Source: Citrifermentans bremense (lineage in GTDB: Bacteria > Desulfobacterota > Desulfuromonadia > Geobacterales > Geobacteraceae). Taken from it: a stretch of 64,000 bases of DNA. Made by a program: the position numbers and the translations under genes. The stretch is taken from contig NZ_AP023213.1 in the NCBI RefSeq assembly GCF_014218275.1, positions 3,512,001-3,576,000 of the forward strand, given 5' to 3'. Positions within the stretch are counted from its first letter, which is position 1. Each line of letters opens with the position of its first letter. Below are positions 43,307-51,378 of the stretch, piece by piece. Under the pieces are notes generated by a model. It was not told where the DNA came from, searched no databases, and worked only from the letters and a program-made list of their open reading frames with translations.

Positions 43307-43780
43307 TTAGAAGAAGCGGGCGCCGGCCTTAAGGTCGGTAACGGTGATGCTGACGTTCGCCGCGTCGATTTTCGCCGGGAGATGCGAGGGGTTGCAGCCG
43401 CCGCTGCTGGCAGCTCCGATGCGGGCCGTAGCGAACTTCATGCCGCAGTTCTTGCAGACCATCTTGTCTCCCTGCTGCTCGTACCCTTTCTTTTCCCGGA
43501 AGCAGACGTCGCAGGCGTCGAAGGCTGTGTGCAGCACCCCGTCGCTGCCCTTGACCAAGAAGAAGTTGATCTCCTTCCCGCCGTCTGTGAATTTGTAGTA
43601 GTGGGCCTTGCCGTCGCTTACCTTGGAGACGGGGATGACGACGCTGCCGTTTACCGGCTTCACCTTGTCGTACTTCCCCATCCCGGGGATGGTGAAGGCG
43701 AAGGCGACGGTCGCCGCGACGACGAGCGACAGGGACACCAGCAAGAGGTACTTCAGGCCTTTTCTGCAGTGACAAACCAT
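43307..43780 (-). CDS. Exported DUF2318-type protein
   Basis: 157 residues from ATG 43780, AAGGAG upstream. Starts with a signal anchor (YLLLVSLSLVVAATVAFAF) then the DUF2318 core: VSDGKAHYYKFTDGGKEINFFLVKGSDG, DACDVCFREKKGY, MVCKNCGMKFA and GCNPSHLP. DUF2318 occurs as the C-terminal part of membrane proteins linked to iron transport and has paired CXXC motifs. Here it is stand-alone, close behind an HMA-domain protein on the same strand. Metal or Fe-S handling outside the membrane is likely. Confidence 0.75.
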   Translation of the reverse strand: MVCHCRKGLKYLLLVSLSLVVAATVAFAFTIPGMGKYDKVKPVNGSVVIPVSKVSDGKAHYYKFTDGGKEINFFLVKGSDGVLHTAFDACDVCFREKKGYEQQGDKMVCKNCGMKFATARIGAASSGGCNPSHLPAKIDAANVSITVTDLKAGARFF

Positions 43781-43863
43781 TAGTTGCTCCTTTTCACCCG
43801 GGTCTGCCGGGGCATTCGTGCTGAAACTTGCAGCAGAGGTTGATCTAGACTTCATTCCGGCTC

Positions 43864-44283
43864 TTATTGGCGGCTGTTGCAACCGCGCGGGCCGCAGCAC
43901 CCCCCAGGGGCGGACTGGGCGCCGAGCTCCCGTCCAGCAAGTGACTTGAACTGTTGGGGCGTAAGCACCTGTGCCACCTCGGAGTTGAACCCGGTGGCGG
44001 CAACGGTTTTTGCCAGCCGCTCAGGCGCCACCTGCTTGGAATCGTACCCGGCAATGACCACCCCCCCCGCCAGATCGACCTCGGTGGCGGCCACTCCGCG
44101 CTCGGATTGCAACGCCTTGGTTATCTTGCCGACACAACTGCTGCAGGTCATCCCGGAGGTGCGCAGTACCACCACCTGGTCGGCCGTCGCTCCGACCCGC
44201 ACGTGGAAGGCCGCGACGACGAGGATGACCACCACGGCGACAACCAGGCAAGAGTTGACGATTTTGAACCTTATGTTTTTCAT
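43864..44283 (-). CDS. Exported heavy-metal-associated (HMA) domain protein
   Basis: 139 residues from ATG 44283, GGAG upstream. One N-terminal membrane/signal segment, then an HMA domain with GMTCSSCVGKI (CXXC metal site) and the VTE..AGGVVIAGYD..QV strand pattern. The C-terminus adds GGCCGPRGC, a second cysteine cluster. MerP-like periplasmic metal-binding protein; specific metal unknown. 83 bases upstream of the DUF2318 gene, same strand; probable unit. Confidence 0.75.
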   Translation of the reverse strand: MKNIRFKIVNSCLVVAVVVILVVAAFHVRVGATADQVVVLRTSGMTCSSCVGKITKALQSERGVAATEVDLAGGVVIAGYDSKQVAPERLAKTVAATGFNSEVAQVLTPQQFKSLAGRELGAQSAPGGCCGPRGCNSRQ

Positions 44284-44487
44284 GCGCTTGCTCCATTCGC
44301 CAAGGCGCCGGAAAAGGCGCCTGCCACAGTGAACGGGCAATGCAGGTACAAGTAGCGTGCCACCGTTGATGCCGGCTGCAACTACTGGAGATCATTGGCG
44401 GCGCCGTCCCGAGCGCCGACAGCGGCCGGTGGGACCCTGTAGAATATCCCGCAAGCGTCGTAGGATTTTCCACAATACCCACTACCC

Positions 44488-45591
44488 CTAAGCCGGTAGC
44501 CGGACCCTGAAGCAGGCCCCCTCCCCCGGCGCGCTCTCCACCTCCAGCGTCCCGCCGTGCCCCTCAAGGATCTTCCTGGTGATGGAGAGACCGAGACCGG
44601 TGCCGCTCCCCTTGGTGGTGAAGAAGGGCTCGAAGATCTTTCCGATCGCCTCGGCAGCGATCCCGGGACCGTTGTCGCAGAAGCGGATCTCGATGCTGCG
44701 GCTTTGGCTGTCGAAGCTGGTCGTCACCTGGACCCTCCCCCCCGGCGCCGAGGCCTGGATGCCGTTAAGGATGATGTTCATGAAGGCCTGGCGCAGTTTT
44801 TCGGGGTCGGCCGTGACCGCCGGGATCTCCCCGGGGGCGAAGTCGAGCTCCACCTCCTCGCCTTGAGCCTGGGCGGAGAGGAGCATCACGATGTTGGCAA
44901 GCTCGTAGTTTATGTCGCACTCTTTCTTCACCGCCGGCTCGGGGCGCGCCATGCGCAGGAAATCCTCCACCACGCGGTTCAGGCGGTCGGATTCCTTCAC
45001 CAGTATTTCCAGGAACTCGTCGCGGTTGGCGGCCGCCCCGTCCCCCATCAGGATCTCGGCGGTGCCGCGGATCGAGGCGAGAGGGTTCCGTATCTCGTGG
45101 GCAAGGATGGCGGAAAGCTCGCCCAGAGCGGAGAGGCGCTCCGCCCGGCGCAACTGCTCCTCGATCCTGATGATGAGCTCGGACTGGCTCCTCAGCTGCC
45201 GGTAGGAATCCTCCAGCCCCTTGGCCGTCTCCTCCAGCTGTTCCCTGCGGGTCCGCTCCTGCTGCGACAGCATCCCGGTGATCCCCCCGACCACGTTGTA
45301 GAGGATCACCTCGAGATACTTCTCCATCTCCATGGCGATATGCCCCCCCCACTGGAAGAGGATATGGGGGGCGTAACAGAAGGTGACCAGGAGGGCGCAG
45401 CCGATGCCGCCGCGAAAGCCGAACCAGTAGGCGGCGAGGATGATGGGTATGTAGTAGAGGCGCTGGAAGATGTCGTGCAGCATGGCAAGCCGCAGCGGCG
45501 TGAGGTAATGCAGGAGGCTGATGCCTATGACGCAGGCCAAAAGCGCCATCCCCTTGGCGAGGCCGGTCTTCTTCACGGCGCTCCCGGTCAT
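44488..45591 (-). CDS. Membrane sensor histidine kinase
   Basis: 367 residues from ATG 45591; the TGA of the ferredoxin gene overlaps it (ATGA). Three or four membrane helices in the first 110 residues, a short linker helix, then HisKA (AHEIRNPLASIRG, H165) and HATPase_c (NIILNGIQAS N box, DNGPGI G1, GTGLGLSITRKI G2). No periplasmic sensor domain and no PAS. No response regulator adjacent, so its partner is elsewhere. The coupling with a ferredoxin is unusual and hints at sensing of redox state. Confidence 0.85.
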   Translation of the reverse strand: MTGSAVKKTGLAKGMALLACVIGISLLHYLTPLRLAMLHDIFQRLYYIPIILAAYWFGFRGGIGCALLVTFCYAPHILFQWGGHIAMEMEKYLEVILYNVVGGITGMLSQQERTRREQLEETAKGLEDSYRQLRSQSELIIRIEEQLRRAERLSALGELSAILAHEIRNPLASIRGTAEILMGDGAAANRDEFLEILVKESDRLNRVVEDFLRMARPEPAVKKECDINYELANIVMLLSAQAQGEEVELDFAPGEIPAVTADPEKLRQAFMNIILNGIQASAPGGRVQVTTSFDSQSRSIEIRFCDNGPGIAAEAIGKIFEPFFTTKGSGTGLGLSITRKILEGHGGTLEVESAPGEGACFRVRLPA

Positions 45592-45782
45592 TCCACCCAC
45601 ACGATGCAGGAGACCGGGCAAAGGTCCACCGCCTGCGCCTGGATGGTCTCCGGGTCCGCCCCTTCAGGGTCGTAGCACTCCGACTTGCCGTGCGAGTCGA
45701 AGCGGAATACCTGCGGCAGGTTGCCGATGCAGATACCGCAGCTTATGCACTGATCCTTGTCCACCCATGGTTTACCGGCCAC
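45588..45782 (-). CDS. Single-cluster [4Fe-4S] ferredoxin
   Basis: 64 residues from GTG 45782, preceded by AAGGAGG; an upstream TTG (45797) is in frame but lies before that site. The cluster motif CISCGICIGNLPQVF gives three cysteines and the terminal CPVSC the fourth, as in monocluster ferredoxins. Soluble, cytoplasmic. The stop overlaps the start of the sensor kinase by 4 bases, so they are made together. Confidence 0.85.
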   Translation of the reverse strand: MAGKPWVDKDQCISCGICIGNLPQVFRFDSHGKSECYDPEGADPETIQAQAVDLCPVSCIVWVE

Positions 45783-46005
45783 CTTGTCCTCCTTCAACTC
45801 CCCGTTACTGCTGGATCTTCCGCCTGAACGCCGGCGGAAGACACTATACCTCAGAAGCCGGCGATCTTCCCAATGAAAAATCGGCTTGACTTTTCCCCCC
45901 GCCCCAAGAGAATCAATTAGTATTTTCCAATCAAACCCAAAAGGGCCGCGGATGCAGCAAAAGCCTGAGACTGCAAGCTGCAGGGCTCATTTTCGGGGAG
46001 GCTTC

Positions 46006-46578
46006 ATGCCAGCGGGGGTGCCTATGAACAGACACGGATGCACGACGGCGATCCTTTGCGCCTTGCTGTTTCTCTCCAGCAGCGGCCCGGCGCGGGGGTC
46101 CTTCTACACCTATTACCCCTACCAGATGTACGAGGAGTACCACCGGCGCTACACCGAGCCGCGCCAGCCGCAGCCGCAGCAAAACGGCCGCAGTCAGCCA
46201 CAGGGGGTAAAACCTGCACAGCCGGTGAAGCCCGCGGTGAAGCCTCCCCCGGAATTCCTGTTTCCGGCGCGGCTCGGGGTCGGGGTCGCGGTGGGGGTGC
46301 CGGAGGACCTTTTCTACCTCCCCCAGGGGTACTACCTCTGGCGTGAGGGGAGCTGGTACCGCTCCAGCTCCTACGACGGCCCCTGGGGCGCGGTGCGCAA
46401 GGGGAAGGTTCCCCCGCAGCTGCTGAAATACGACCTGGCGACGATGAGGGAGCTCAGGAACCAGGAGTACCGGCGCTACTGGGAAGAGCGGGAGAAGTAC
46501 CGGGGTCAGCGGTTCCGGCCGGCCAGAAAGCCGACGCGACTCCCCAAGGAGCCCCCGCAGGATAAGCGGCCTAACTAG
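46006..46578 (+). CDS. Exported proline-rich protein with YXXWREGSWY motif
   Basis: 190 residues from ATG 46006, where GGGAGG is five bases upstream. Signal peptide ends ARG-SF. Tyr/Gln/Pro-rich segment (YHRRYTEPRQPQPQQNGRSQ) then a short globular part: LGVGVAVGVPEDLFYLPQGYYLWREGSWYRSSSYDGPWGAV, known from secreted DUF6515-like/PXPV proteins. The basic tail ends KPTRLPKEPPQDKRPN. Its stop codon overlaps the proposed SECIS hairpin of the convergent arsS gene. Function unknown. Confidence 0.65.
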   Translation: MPAGVPMNRHGCTTAILCALLFLSSSGPARGSFYTYYPYQMYEEYHRRYTEPRQPQPQQNGRSQPQGVKPAQPVKPAVKPPPEFLFPARLGVGVAVGVPEDLFYLPQGYYLWREGSWYRSSSYDGPWGAVRKGKVPPQLLKYDLATMRELRNQEYRRYWEEREKYRGQRFRPARKPTRLPKEPPQDKRPN

Positions 46579-46598
46579 GCCACGATGCTCCCGCCTCA
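46566..46598 (-). promoter_or_regulatory. Candidate bacterial SECIS element for ArsS selenocysteine
   Basis: On the minus strand the UGA at 46598-46596 is followed 15 bases later by GTGGCC-TAGTTA-GGCCGC, a 6-bp stem (one G-U pair) with a 6-nt loop. The distance from UGA to loop (about 20 nt) fits bacterial SECIS geometry. The stem lies partly in the convergent gene's 3' end. SelB binding is untested. Confidence 0.5.
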
Positions 46599-47558
46599 GG
46601 TGAAGCCGGCGCCTACCGTGCAGGCGAAACAATGGTCTGCGGTGGGGATCGCTGTCCCGGGCGGGGGGAGCTCGGCAAGCGCCGAGATGTGGGTCTCCCC
46701 CCCACCGTGCCAGACCCCCTGCGCCAGGTGGAAGTCGCAGTCGTAGAGCCTGCCGCGCCAGTCGACGGAGAGCTGGTAGCGGCACATGAGCCCGGGGACG
46801 CTGCAGGGGTTGAAGCCGTCGGAGAGCTTGGCGAGGTACGCATCGAGGTTGCCGGAGCGCTCCAGGAAACTCCGGAAACGCCCCAGCGGCACGTTGGCGA
46901 AGGTGTAAAGGGAGTGGAAGCTGATGCCGTGCCTGCGGAAGAGATCGCTTCTGAACTTCTGCTCGGCCTGCTGCTGCGGTGGGGGGAGAAAGGCCCCTGA
47001 CGGGTTGGAGACCAGGTCGAGCCTGAGCGGGCTCTCCGGCATCCCGTACCCCAGCGCGTTCAGCTTCTTCAGTACCTCGATGCTCCGCCCCCAGACCCCC
47101 TCCCCGCGCTGGGCCTCGGTCTGGGAGGCGTTGGTTGCCGGCAGGGAAGCCACCAGGGCCACCCCCAGCTCCCGGTAGAGCTCGCAAAGAGCCGCGCCCC
47201 TTGCGCCATCGAGCGCCACGAGGTTGGTGCGCACCATGAGCCTGCCGGTGAGAGGGGCGAGCGCGCGCACCAACCGCTCCAGGTCCGGGACCAGCTCGGG
47301 GGCGCCCCCGGTAAGATCGATGCTCTCGAACCTAAAGCGGCGGGCGCAGTCGATCACCGCCTCCATGGTCTCAAGGTCCATCACCTCGTCCCGCTGCGGC
47401 CCCGCCTCCAGGTGGCAGTGGCGGCAGCTAAGCCCGCAGGCAAGCCCGACGTTCACCTGAAGCACCCGGGTCTCCTCCCGGGTCAGTTGCAGGCCGTGCC
47501 TTTCCAGCGCCTCGTGAAACGCTCTTCCTCCCATTTGTCCGTTTGCAGCCATCGGCAT
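46575..47558 (-). CDS. arsS: ArsS-type radical SAM protein, probable selenoprotein
   Basis: About 327 residues from ATG 47558 (AAGGGG six bases upstream) to TAG 46575, reading TGA at 46596-46598 as selenocysteine. Radical SAM motif CGLSCRHC binds the 4Fe-4S cluster. LTGGAPEL follows. The C-terminal cysteine-rich part has NPCSVPGLMC, YDCDFHLAQG and CFACTVGAGFT, after which the frame continues U-GGSIVA and then stops. In this family (TIGR04167, arsenosugar biosynthesis rSAM (seleno)protein) the end GAG..[CU]GG has Cys or Sec, as I recall. If TGA were a true stop the protein would lack that last residue. Upstream, 10 bases away, is the AhpD-like partner of the same pathway. Role: radical step in arsenosugar-type arsenic metabolism. 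Confidence 0.8.
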
Positions 47559-47568
47559 CCCCATCCCC

Positions 47569-47901
47569 TTACAGCGAGAGCTTCTCGGCGATCTTGCGCA
47601 TCTGCACCGCATGCACCAGGGAGGCTCCACCGCGGATGGCGGTCGCCACGTGGACTGCCTCGGTCATCTCGCCCAGGTGTGATCCCTTCTCCAGGCAGGC
47701 CCGGGTGTAGGCGTCTATGCAGTAGGGACACTGGACGGTGTGGGCTACGGCAAGGGCGATGAGCGCCTTCTCCCGCTCGGTCAGCTCCCCTTCGGCGAAG
47801 ACCTCGTTGTAGTAGGCAAAGAACTTCCCGGCAAGCTCAGGCGCGTCCTTTGCCACCTCGGCGAAGCTCCCGAGGTCCTTGGGGTCGTAGTAGGTTTCCA
47901 T
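47569..47901 (-). CDS. AhpD/CMD-like arsenosugar-associated peroxidase-like protein
   Basis: 110 residues from ATG 47901, with AAGGAG upstream. Carboxymuconolactone-decarboxylase fold with redox motif VQCPYCIDAYTRACLEKG (CXXC plus distal His-like context) and EMTEAVHVATAIRGGASLVHAVQM. Small CMD proteins next to ArsS form a known pair (TIGR04169, from memory). The cysteines are probably used for peroxide or disulphide chemistry. No CX2U is visible here. It is 10 bases before arsS, so co-translated. Confidence 0.8.
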   Translation of the reverse strand: METYYDPKDLGSFAEVAKDAPELAGKFFAYYNEVFAEGELTEREKALIALAVAHTVQCPYCIDAYTRACLEKGSHLGEMTEAVHVATAIRGGASLVHAVQMRKIAEKLSL

Positions 47902-48202
47902 GCTCTCTCCTTTTATTTCGCGTCGCTTGCGCCGGCTCCGGAAACTCCCGGGGGCAGGCCGCGAAATGATACCCAAGTTCCGGCTACCGGTAAAGCACAA
48001 TCCCTCGGGTGAGCGCCGCGTCTGTTCATTAGATTGTGAGCTCTTCAGCGAGCCCCTTCCCTGCGCCTGGGGCGAATTCAAGGATCCGGTGCGAAGGTGA
48101 GGCGGCGACAAAGGCCATTTTCATGAGCCTGTGGCACTTGAAATGGCAGGGGCAGTCATTATACTTGAGCCGAACCAGAAAAGGGCAACCGCGGGAGGGT
48201 GC
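47902..48202. other. Divergent intergenic region with promoter
   Basis: 301 bases between the AhpD-like gene and the Rieske gene. It contains the promoter at 48138-48165. No gene is supported; an in-frame extension of the Rieske ORF from 48131 lacks a ribosome-binding site. Confidence 0.5.
48138..48165 (+). promoter_or_regulatory. Sigma-70 promoter for Rieske/cytochrome b operon
   Basis: TTGAAA, 16 bases, TATACT, 38 bases before the Rieske start codon. Confidence 0.55.
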
Positions 48203-48622
48203 ATGGATAGTGAGGGCAGGAGGAAGTTTTTAGGGGTGTGTCTGGCCGGGACAGCGGCCGCTGCAGCAGTTGCCGCGGGCTACCCGGTCTTTCGTTATCT
48301 GGCTCCCAGGTCCGGGGCGACGGGGCTGCAGAAGCTGGTGATCTCGGCCGCCGACCTCCATGAAGGGGAGGCGAAGTTCTTCGAGTACGGCGGCTCTTCC
48401 GCGGTCCTGATCAAGACCAAGGGTGGGGAGATGGTCGCCCTTTCCGCGGTCTGCACCCACCTCGGCTGCATCGTGCAGTGGGTGAAGGAGCAGCAGCATT
48501 TTCTCTGTCCCTGCCACGGCGGCCAGTTCGCCATAGACGGCACCGTGCTGGCCGGCCCCCCTCCCAAGCCGCTGGCGAGGATCCCGGTGACGGTCACCGG
48601 CGGGAACATCACCATAGGTTAG
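48203..48622 (+). CDS. Rieske iron-sulfur protein
   Basis: 139 residues from ATG 48203 (GGGAGGG upstream). Twin-arginine-type signal anchor GRRKFLGVCLAG, then a Rieske domain with C84-T-H86-LGC89 and C102-P-C104-H105-GGQF, giving the 2Fe-2S ligands C84, H86, C102, H105 and the C89-C104 disulphide. Shorter than mitochondrial ISPs. First gene of the Rieske/cytochrome b/pentaheme unit; oxidises quinol with cytochrome b and passes electrons to the c-type subunit. Confidence 0.92.
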   Translation: MDSEGRRKFLGVCLAGTAAAAAVAAGYPVFRYLAPRSGATGLQKLVISAADLHEGEAKFFEYGGSSAVLIKTKGGEMVALSAVCTHLGCIVQWVKEQQHFLCPCHGGQFAIDGTVLAGPPPKPLARIPVTVTGGNITIG

Positions 48623-48646
48623 TCCTTTGCCGTACATGGAGGCGCA

Positions 48647-49750
48647 ATGTCCTTGCTAAAACGTCTGTACCGTTGGGTCGACCTGCGGGTCGGCATCGGC
48701 GAAATCGCGGATAAGGAGCTCACCGGCTACCTGCTCCCCCGCAACATAAACGCCTGGTATTCCCTGGGCAGCGTCCTCTTGGTCGCCTTCGCCATCCAGG
48801 TGGTTACCGGAATGCTGCTTCTGGTCTACTACGTCCCGGACGCGGAGAAGGCCTTCAAGAGCGTCAACTTCATCATGAACGAGGTCCCCTTCGGCTGGCT
48901 GATCCGGCTCTGCCACGCGGTGGGGTCGAACACCATGATCGCCGCGCTGATCCTGCACATGCTCTCCACCCTGGTGATGGGAAGCTACAAAAGCCCGCGA
49001 GAGATGAACTGGCTCAGCGGCTTCCTGCTCTTCTCTTTAGTGCAGGGGATCTCGCTGACCGGCTACCTCGCCCCCTGGAGCCAGCTCTCCTTCTGGGCCA
49101 CCACCGTCGCCACCAACTCGGTGAGCGCGCTCCCTGTGGCGGGCCCGTGGATGGTGGAATTCCTGCGCGGCGGCAAGCTAGTCGGCCCGGCGACGCTCGG
49201 GCGCTTCTTCGCGCTGCACGTGGCCTTCCTGCCGCTGGTGATCGCGATGGTTATCGTGGTGCACATCTTCCTCTTGAAGCGGACCGGCGTCTCGCCCCCC
49301 CCCTTTGGCAGAAGCGACACCGCGACGCCGTTCCAGCCCGAGCGCTACCGCTACCAGAGCCACCCGGGTGGCATCCCCTTCTTCCCGAACTACATGCTGG
49401 AGGACACCACCTCGATCTGCATCTACCTCGCCATCTTCCTCGGGGTGGTCTTCTTCTGGCCCTCGATGCCGTTCACGCCTGACGCCTTCGTCCCGGCGGA
49501 CCCGTTCAAGACGCCTGCGCACATAAAGCCCGAATGGTACTTCCTGGCCAACTACCAGACCCTGAAGATATTCCCGAACGAGCTTCTGGGGCTCACCGTG
49601 CAGGGGGCGGCCATGACCTTCCTGGCCCTACTCCCCTTCGCCGACCGCTCGCCGGAGCGGCACCCGCTGAAGCGCCCGCTTTTCCTGACGCTAGTAGTAG
49701 GCGGGATCCTGCTCTGGATCGCTCTTACCGTATGGGGGCACTTCTCATGA
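48647..49750 (+). CDS. Cytochrome b of bc-type quinol-oxidising complex
   Basis: 367 residues, GGAGG upstream. N-terminal cytochrome b6-like helices with histidines in LIRLCHAVGSN and LHMLSTLVMGS, and FALHVAFLPLVIAMVIVVHIF, which should bind two b haems. After about residue 215 comes the subunit-IV-like part with the Qo-site motif KPEWYFLANYQ. So it is a full-length fused cytochrome b, short at the C-terminus. ATGA overlap with the pentaheme gene shows coupled translation. Inner membrane. Confidence 0.9.
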   Translation: MSLLKRLYRWVDLRVGIGEIADKELTGYLLPRNINAWYSLGSVLLVAFAIQVVTGMLLLVYYVPDAEKAFKSVNFIMNEVPFGWLIRLCHAVGSNTMIAALILHMLSTLVMGSYKSPREMNWLSGFLLFSLVQGISLTGYLAPWSQLSFWATTVATNSVSALPVAGPWMVEFLRGGKLVGPATLGRFFALHVAFLPLVIAMVIVVHIFLLKRTGVSPPPFGRSDTATPFQPERYRYQSHPGGIPFFPNYMLEDTTSICIYLAIFLGVVFFWPSMPFTPDAFVPADPFKTPAHIKPEWYFLANYQTLKIFPNELLGLTVQGAAMTFLALLPFADRSPERHPLKRPLFLTLVVGGILLWIALTVWGHFS

Positions 49751-50547
49751 CCCGGACCCGAAAAACCCTGTTCATCCTGATCCCCCTGCTCCTTCTCGCC
49801 TTTTCCGCCTGGAGCGCTGAGGCGCCGCCTGAGAGCGTCTGCCTGCAGTGCCACGGCTCCCTACCGGACCGGCTGGGCGCGCCGGTGAACCTCTGGAAAA
49901 AGAGCGTGCATGCCCAAAACGGCATTTCCTGCAACAGCTGCCACGGCGGCGACCCAACCGACGCCCCCACGGCAATGACCCCCGCCAAGGGGTTCCTCGG
50001 GGCGCCAAAGGAGACCGCCATCCCCGCCTTTTGCGGCCGCTGCCATCCCGGGGTGCTTAAGGACTACCTCTCCAGCGCGCATGGCAGGGCTCTGGGCAAT
50101 GGTGGCCCTACCTGCGTCACCTGCCATGGAAACCACGAGGTGCTAAAGGCTTCGCTTGCCCTGATCAACGAAAAGAGCTGCAGCCGCTGCCACAGCTTCG
50201 AGAGGGCAAGGATCATCAGGGACGCCATGCAGCAGACCGAGGCGCACATCCAGGGGATCGAGGGGAGGCTTAGCCGGTACCAGTCCATCGGGGTGGACAC
50301 CGAGAGGCTCGGCAAGGAACTCTTCTCGGTCCGCAACAGCTTCCACTCGCTCTTCCACGAGGTGAACACGGCGCTGGTCAAGTCGGAATCGGGGAGGATC
50401 AACGCGGAGCTGTCCAAGCTGGACGGGGAACTGCAGCTCATTGACGACGAACAGGGTAGAAGGAGGGTTGTGGGGGGGATCGCGGTGGCGCTCCTGCTGG
50501 CACTGGCGCTTTTCGCCTACCTTTTAAGAAAAACCTTCCGGGACTAG
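49747..50547 (+). CDS. Pentaheme c-type cytochrome subunit of bc-type complex
   Basis: 266 residues. Signal peptide ends AWSA-EA. Five haem sites: CLQCH, CNSCH, CGRCH, CVTCH, CSRCH in the first 150 residues, then a long helical region (RDAMQQTEAHIQGIEGRLSRYQ) and a single C-terminal membrane helix (GGIAVALLLALALFAYLL) with a basic end. It takes the place of cytochrome c1 as the periplasmic acceptor, held by the tail helix. Its start overlaps the cytochrome b stop. Convergent overlap of 4 bases with the acyltransferase gene. Confidence 0.9.
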   Translation: MTRTRKTLFILIPLLLLAFSAWSAEAPPESVCLQCHGSLPDRLGAPVNLWKKSVHAQNGISCNSCHGGDPTDAPTAMTPAKGFLGAPKETAIPAFCGRCHPGVLKDYLSSAHGRALGNGGPTCVTCHGNHEVLKASLALINEKSCSRCHSFERARIIRDAMQQTEAHIQGIEGRLSRYQSIGVDTERLGKELFSVRNSFHSLFHEVNTALVKSESGRINAELSKLDGELQLIDDEQGRRRVVGGIAVALLLALALFAYLLRKTFRD

Positions 50548-51032
50548 AGCTTTTTCAGGCCGAAGACGAAGCGGTCGTAGTCGACTTGGCCGTCGCTGGT
50601 CAGGGGGTGCGTGATGCGCGCCAGCGGGGAAGCGGGGGTGTGGCCGAAGAGGACCCCCGGAGGGACCGACTTCGTCACCACGCTCCCCGCCACGACAACC
50701 GATCCCGCTCCTATGGTGACGCCGTTGAGGATGGTGCAGTTGGGGCCGATGAAGGCGTCCTTTTCGATCACCACCCTCCCCTTCCCGGTGTCCAGCGGCC
50801 GGTCCCCCAGGTAGAAATGGGCGAAGATGGTGCACCTGAGGCCGATGGTTACGTTGTCCCCGATGCTGATCTGCTCGGGGTGTATCTCGTCGATGTAGAC
50901 CAGCTGGCTGATCCAGACGTTCTTCCCGATCCGGACGCCGCGCATCCTGTGCAGCCAGGGCCTCAGTGAGAACCCTCCGGGGACCACCATGGCGAGCTTG
51001 CCCAGCATCCTTTGCAGCACTTTCCCTAACAT
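50544..51032 (-). CDS. Left-handed beta-helix acyltransferase
   Basis: 162 residues, GGGAG upstream. Hexapeptide repeats (IGKNVWISQLVYI, ISIGDNVTIGLRCTIFAHF, IGPNCTILNGVTIGAGSVVVAGSVV) form the left-handed helix of the LbH/WcaF type. The loop H (IFAHFYLGDRPLDTG) may hold the catalytic residue. Substrate likely a sugar or lipid-linked glycan. It starts 14 bases after the ACP stop. Confidence 0.8.
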   Translation of the reverse strand: MLGKVLQRMLGKLAMVVPGGFSLRPWLHRMRGVRIGKNVWISQLVYIDEIHPEQISIGDNVTIGLRCTIFAHFYLGDRPLDTGKGRVVIEKDAFIGPNCTILNGVTIGAGSVVVAGSVVTKSVPPGVLFGHTPASPLARITHPLTSDGQVDYDRFVFGLKKL

Positions 51033-51045
51033 GATCCGCTCCCGC

Positions 51046-51348
51046 TCAAGCCGCGCCGTCGGCGCCGCCTACCGCCACCTCGATCTCGTCTTCCACCAAA
51101 GCCGCCATCTTCATCTTGCTTTCCACGAAGACCGCAACCTTGTTGACCGAATCAAGGTTCTCCGGGATAAGATCCTCGTCCTCCACAACCACCCGGTACT
51201 GTTCCTGGATGAACTCGACCAGTTGCAGTATCCCGGTGGAGTCCACAATCCCTTCCTTGATGAAGGAGCTGTCGTTGTTAAGGTTTCCGGCGTCCCCGAA
51301 GAGGAAATTGTCCACGATGAAGCTTCTGATCTCTTCTAGCAGGCTCAT
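51046..51348 (-). CDS. Acyl carrier protein
   Basis: 100 residues, AAAGGAG upstream. Four-helix ACP with phosphopantetheine site GIVDSTGIL (S37) and acidic helices (FIQEQYRVVVEDEDL). Longer acidic tail than FASII ACP. Lies between the acyltransferase and the NadE-like gene, so it probably carries an acyl or aminoacyl group made by the AMP ligase at 52408. Confidence 0.88.
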   Translation of the reverse strand: MSLLEEIRSFIVDNFLFGDAGNLNNDSSFIKEGIVDSTGILQLVEFIQEQYRVVVEDEDLIPENLDSVNKVAVFVESKMKMAALVEDEIEVAVGGADGAA

Positions 51349-51378
51349 ATGCGTCTCCTTTGGTTGCGATCTGCTGCT

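Noticed and set aside
47569-47901. Selenocysteine in the AhpD-like partner of ArsS
   Set aside because: The redox motif is encoded with ordinary cysteine codons and no in-frame TGA is involved.
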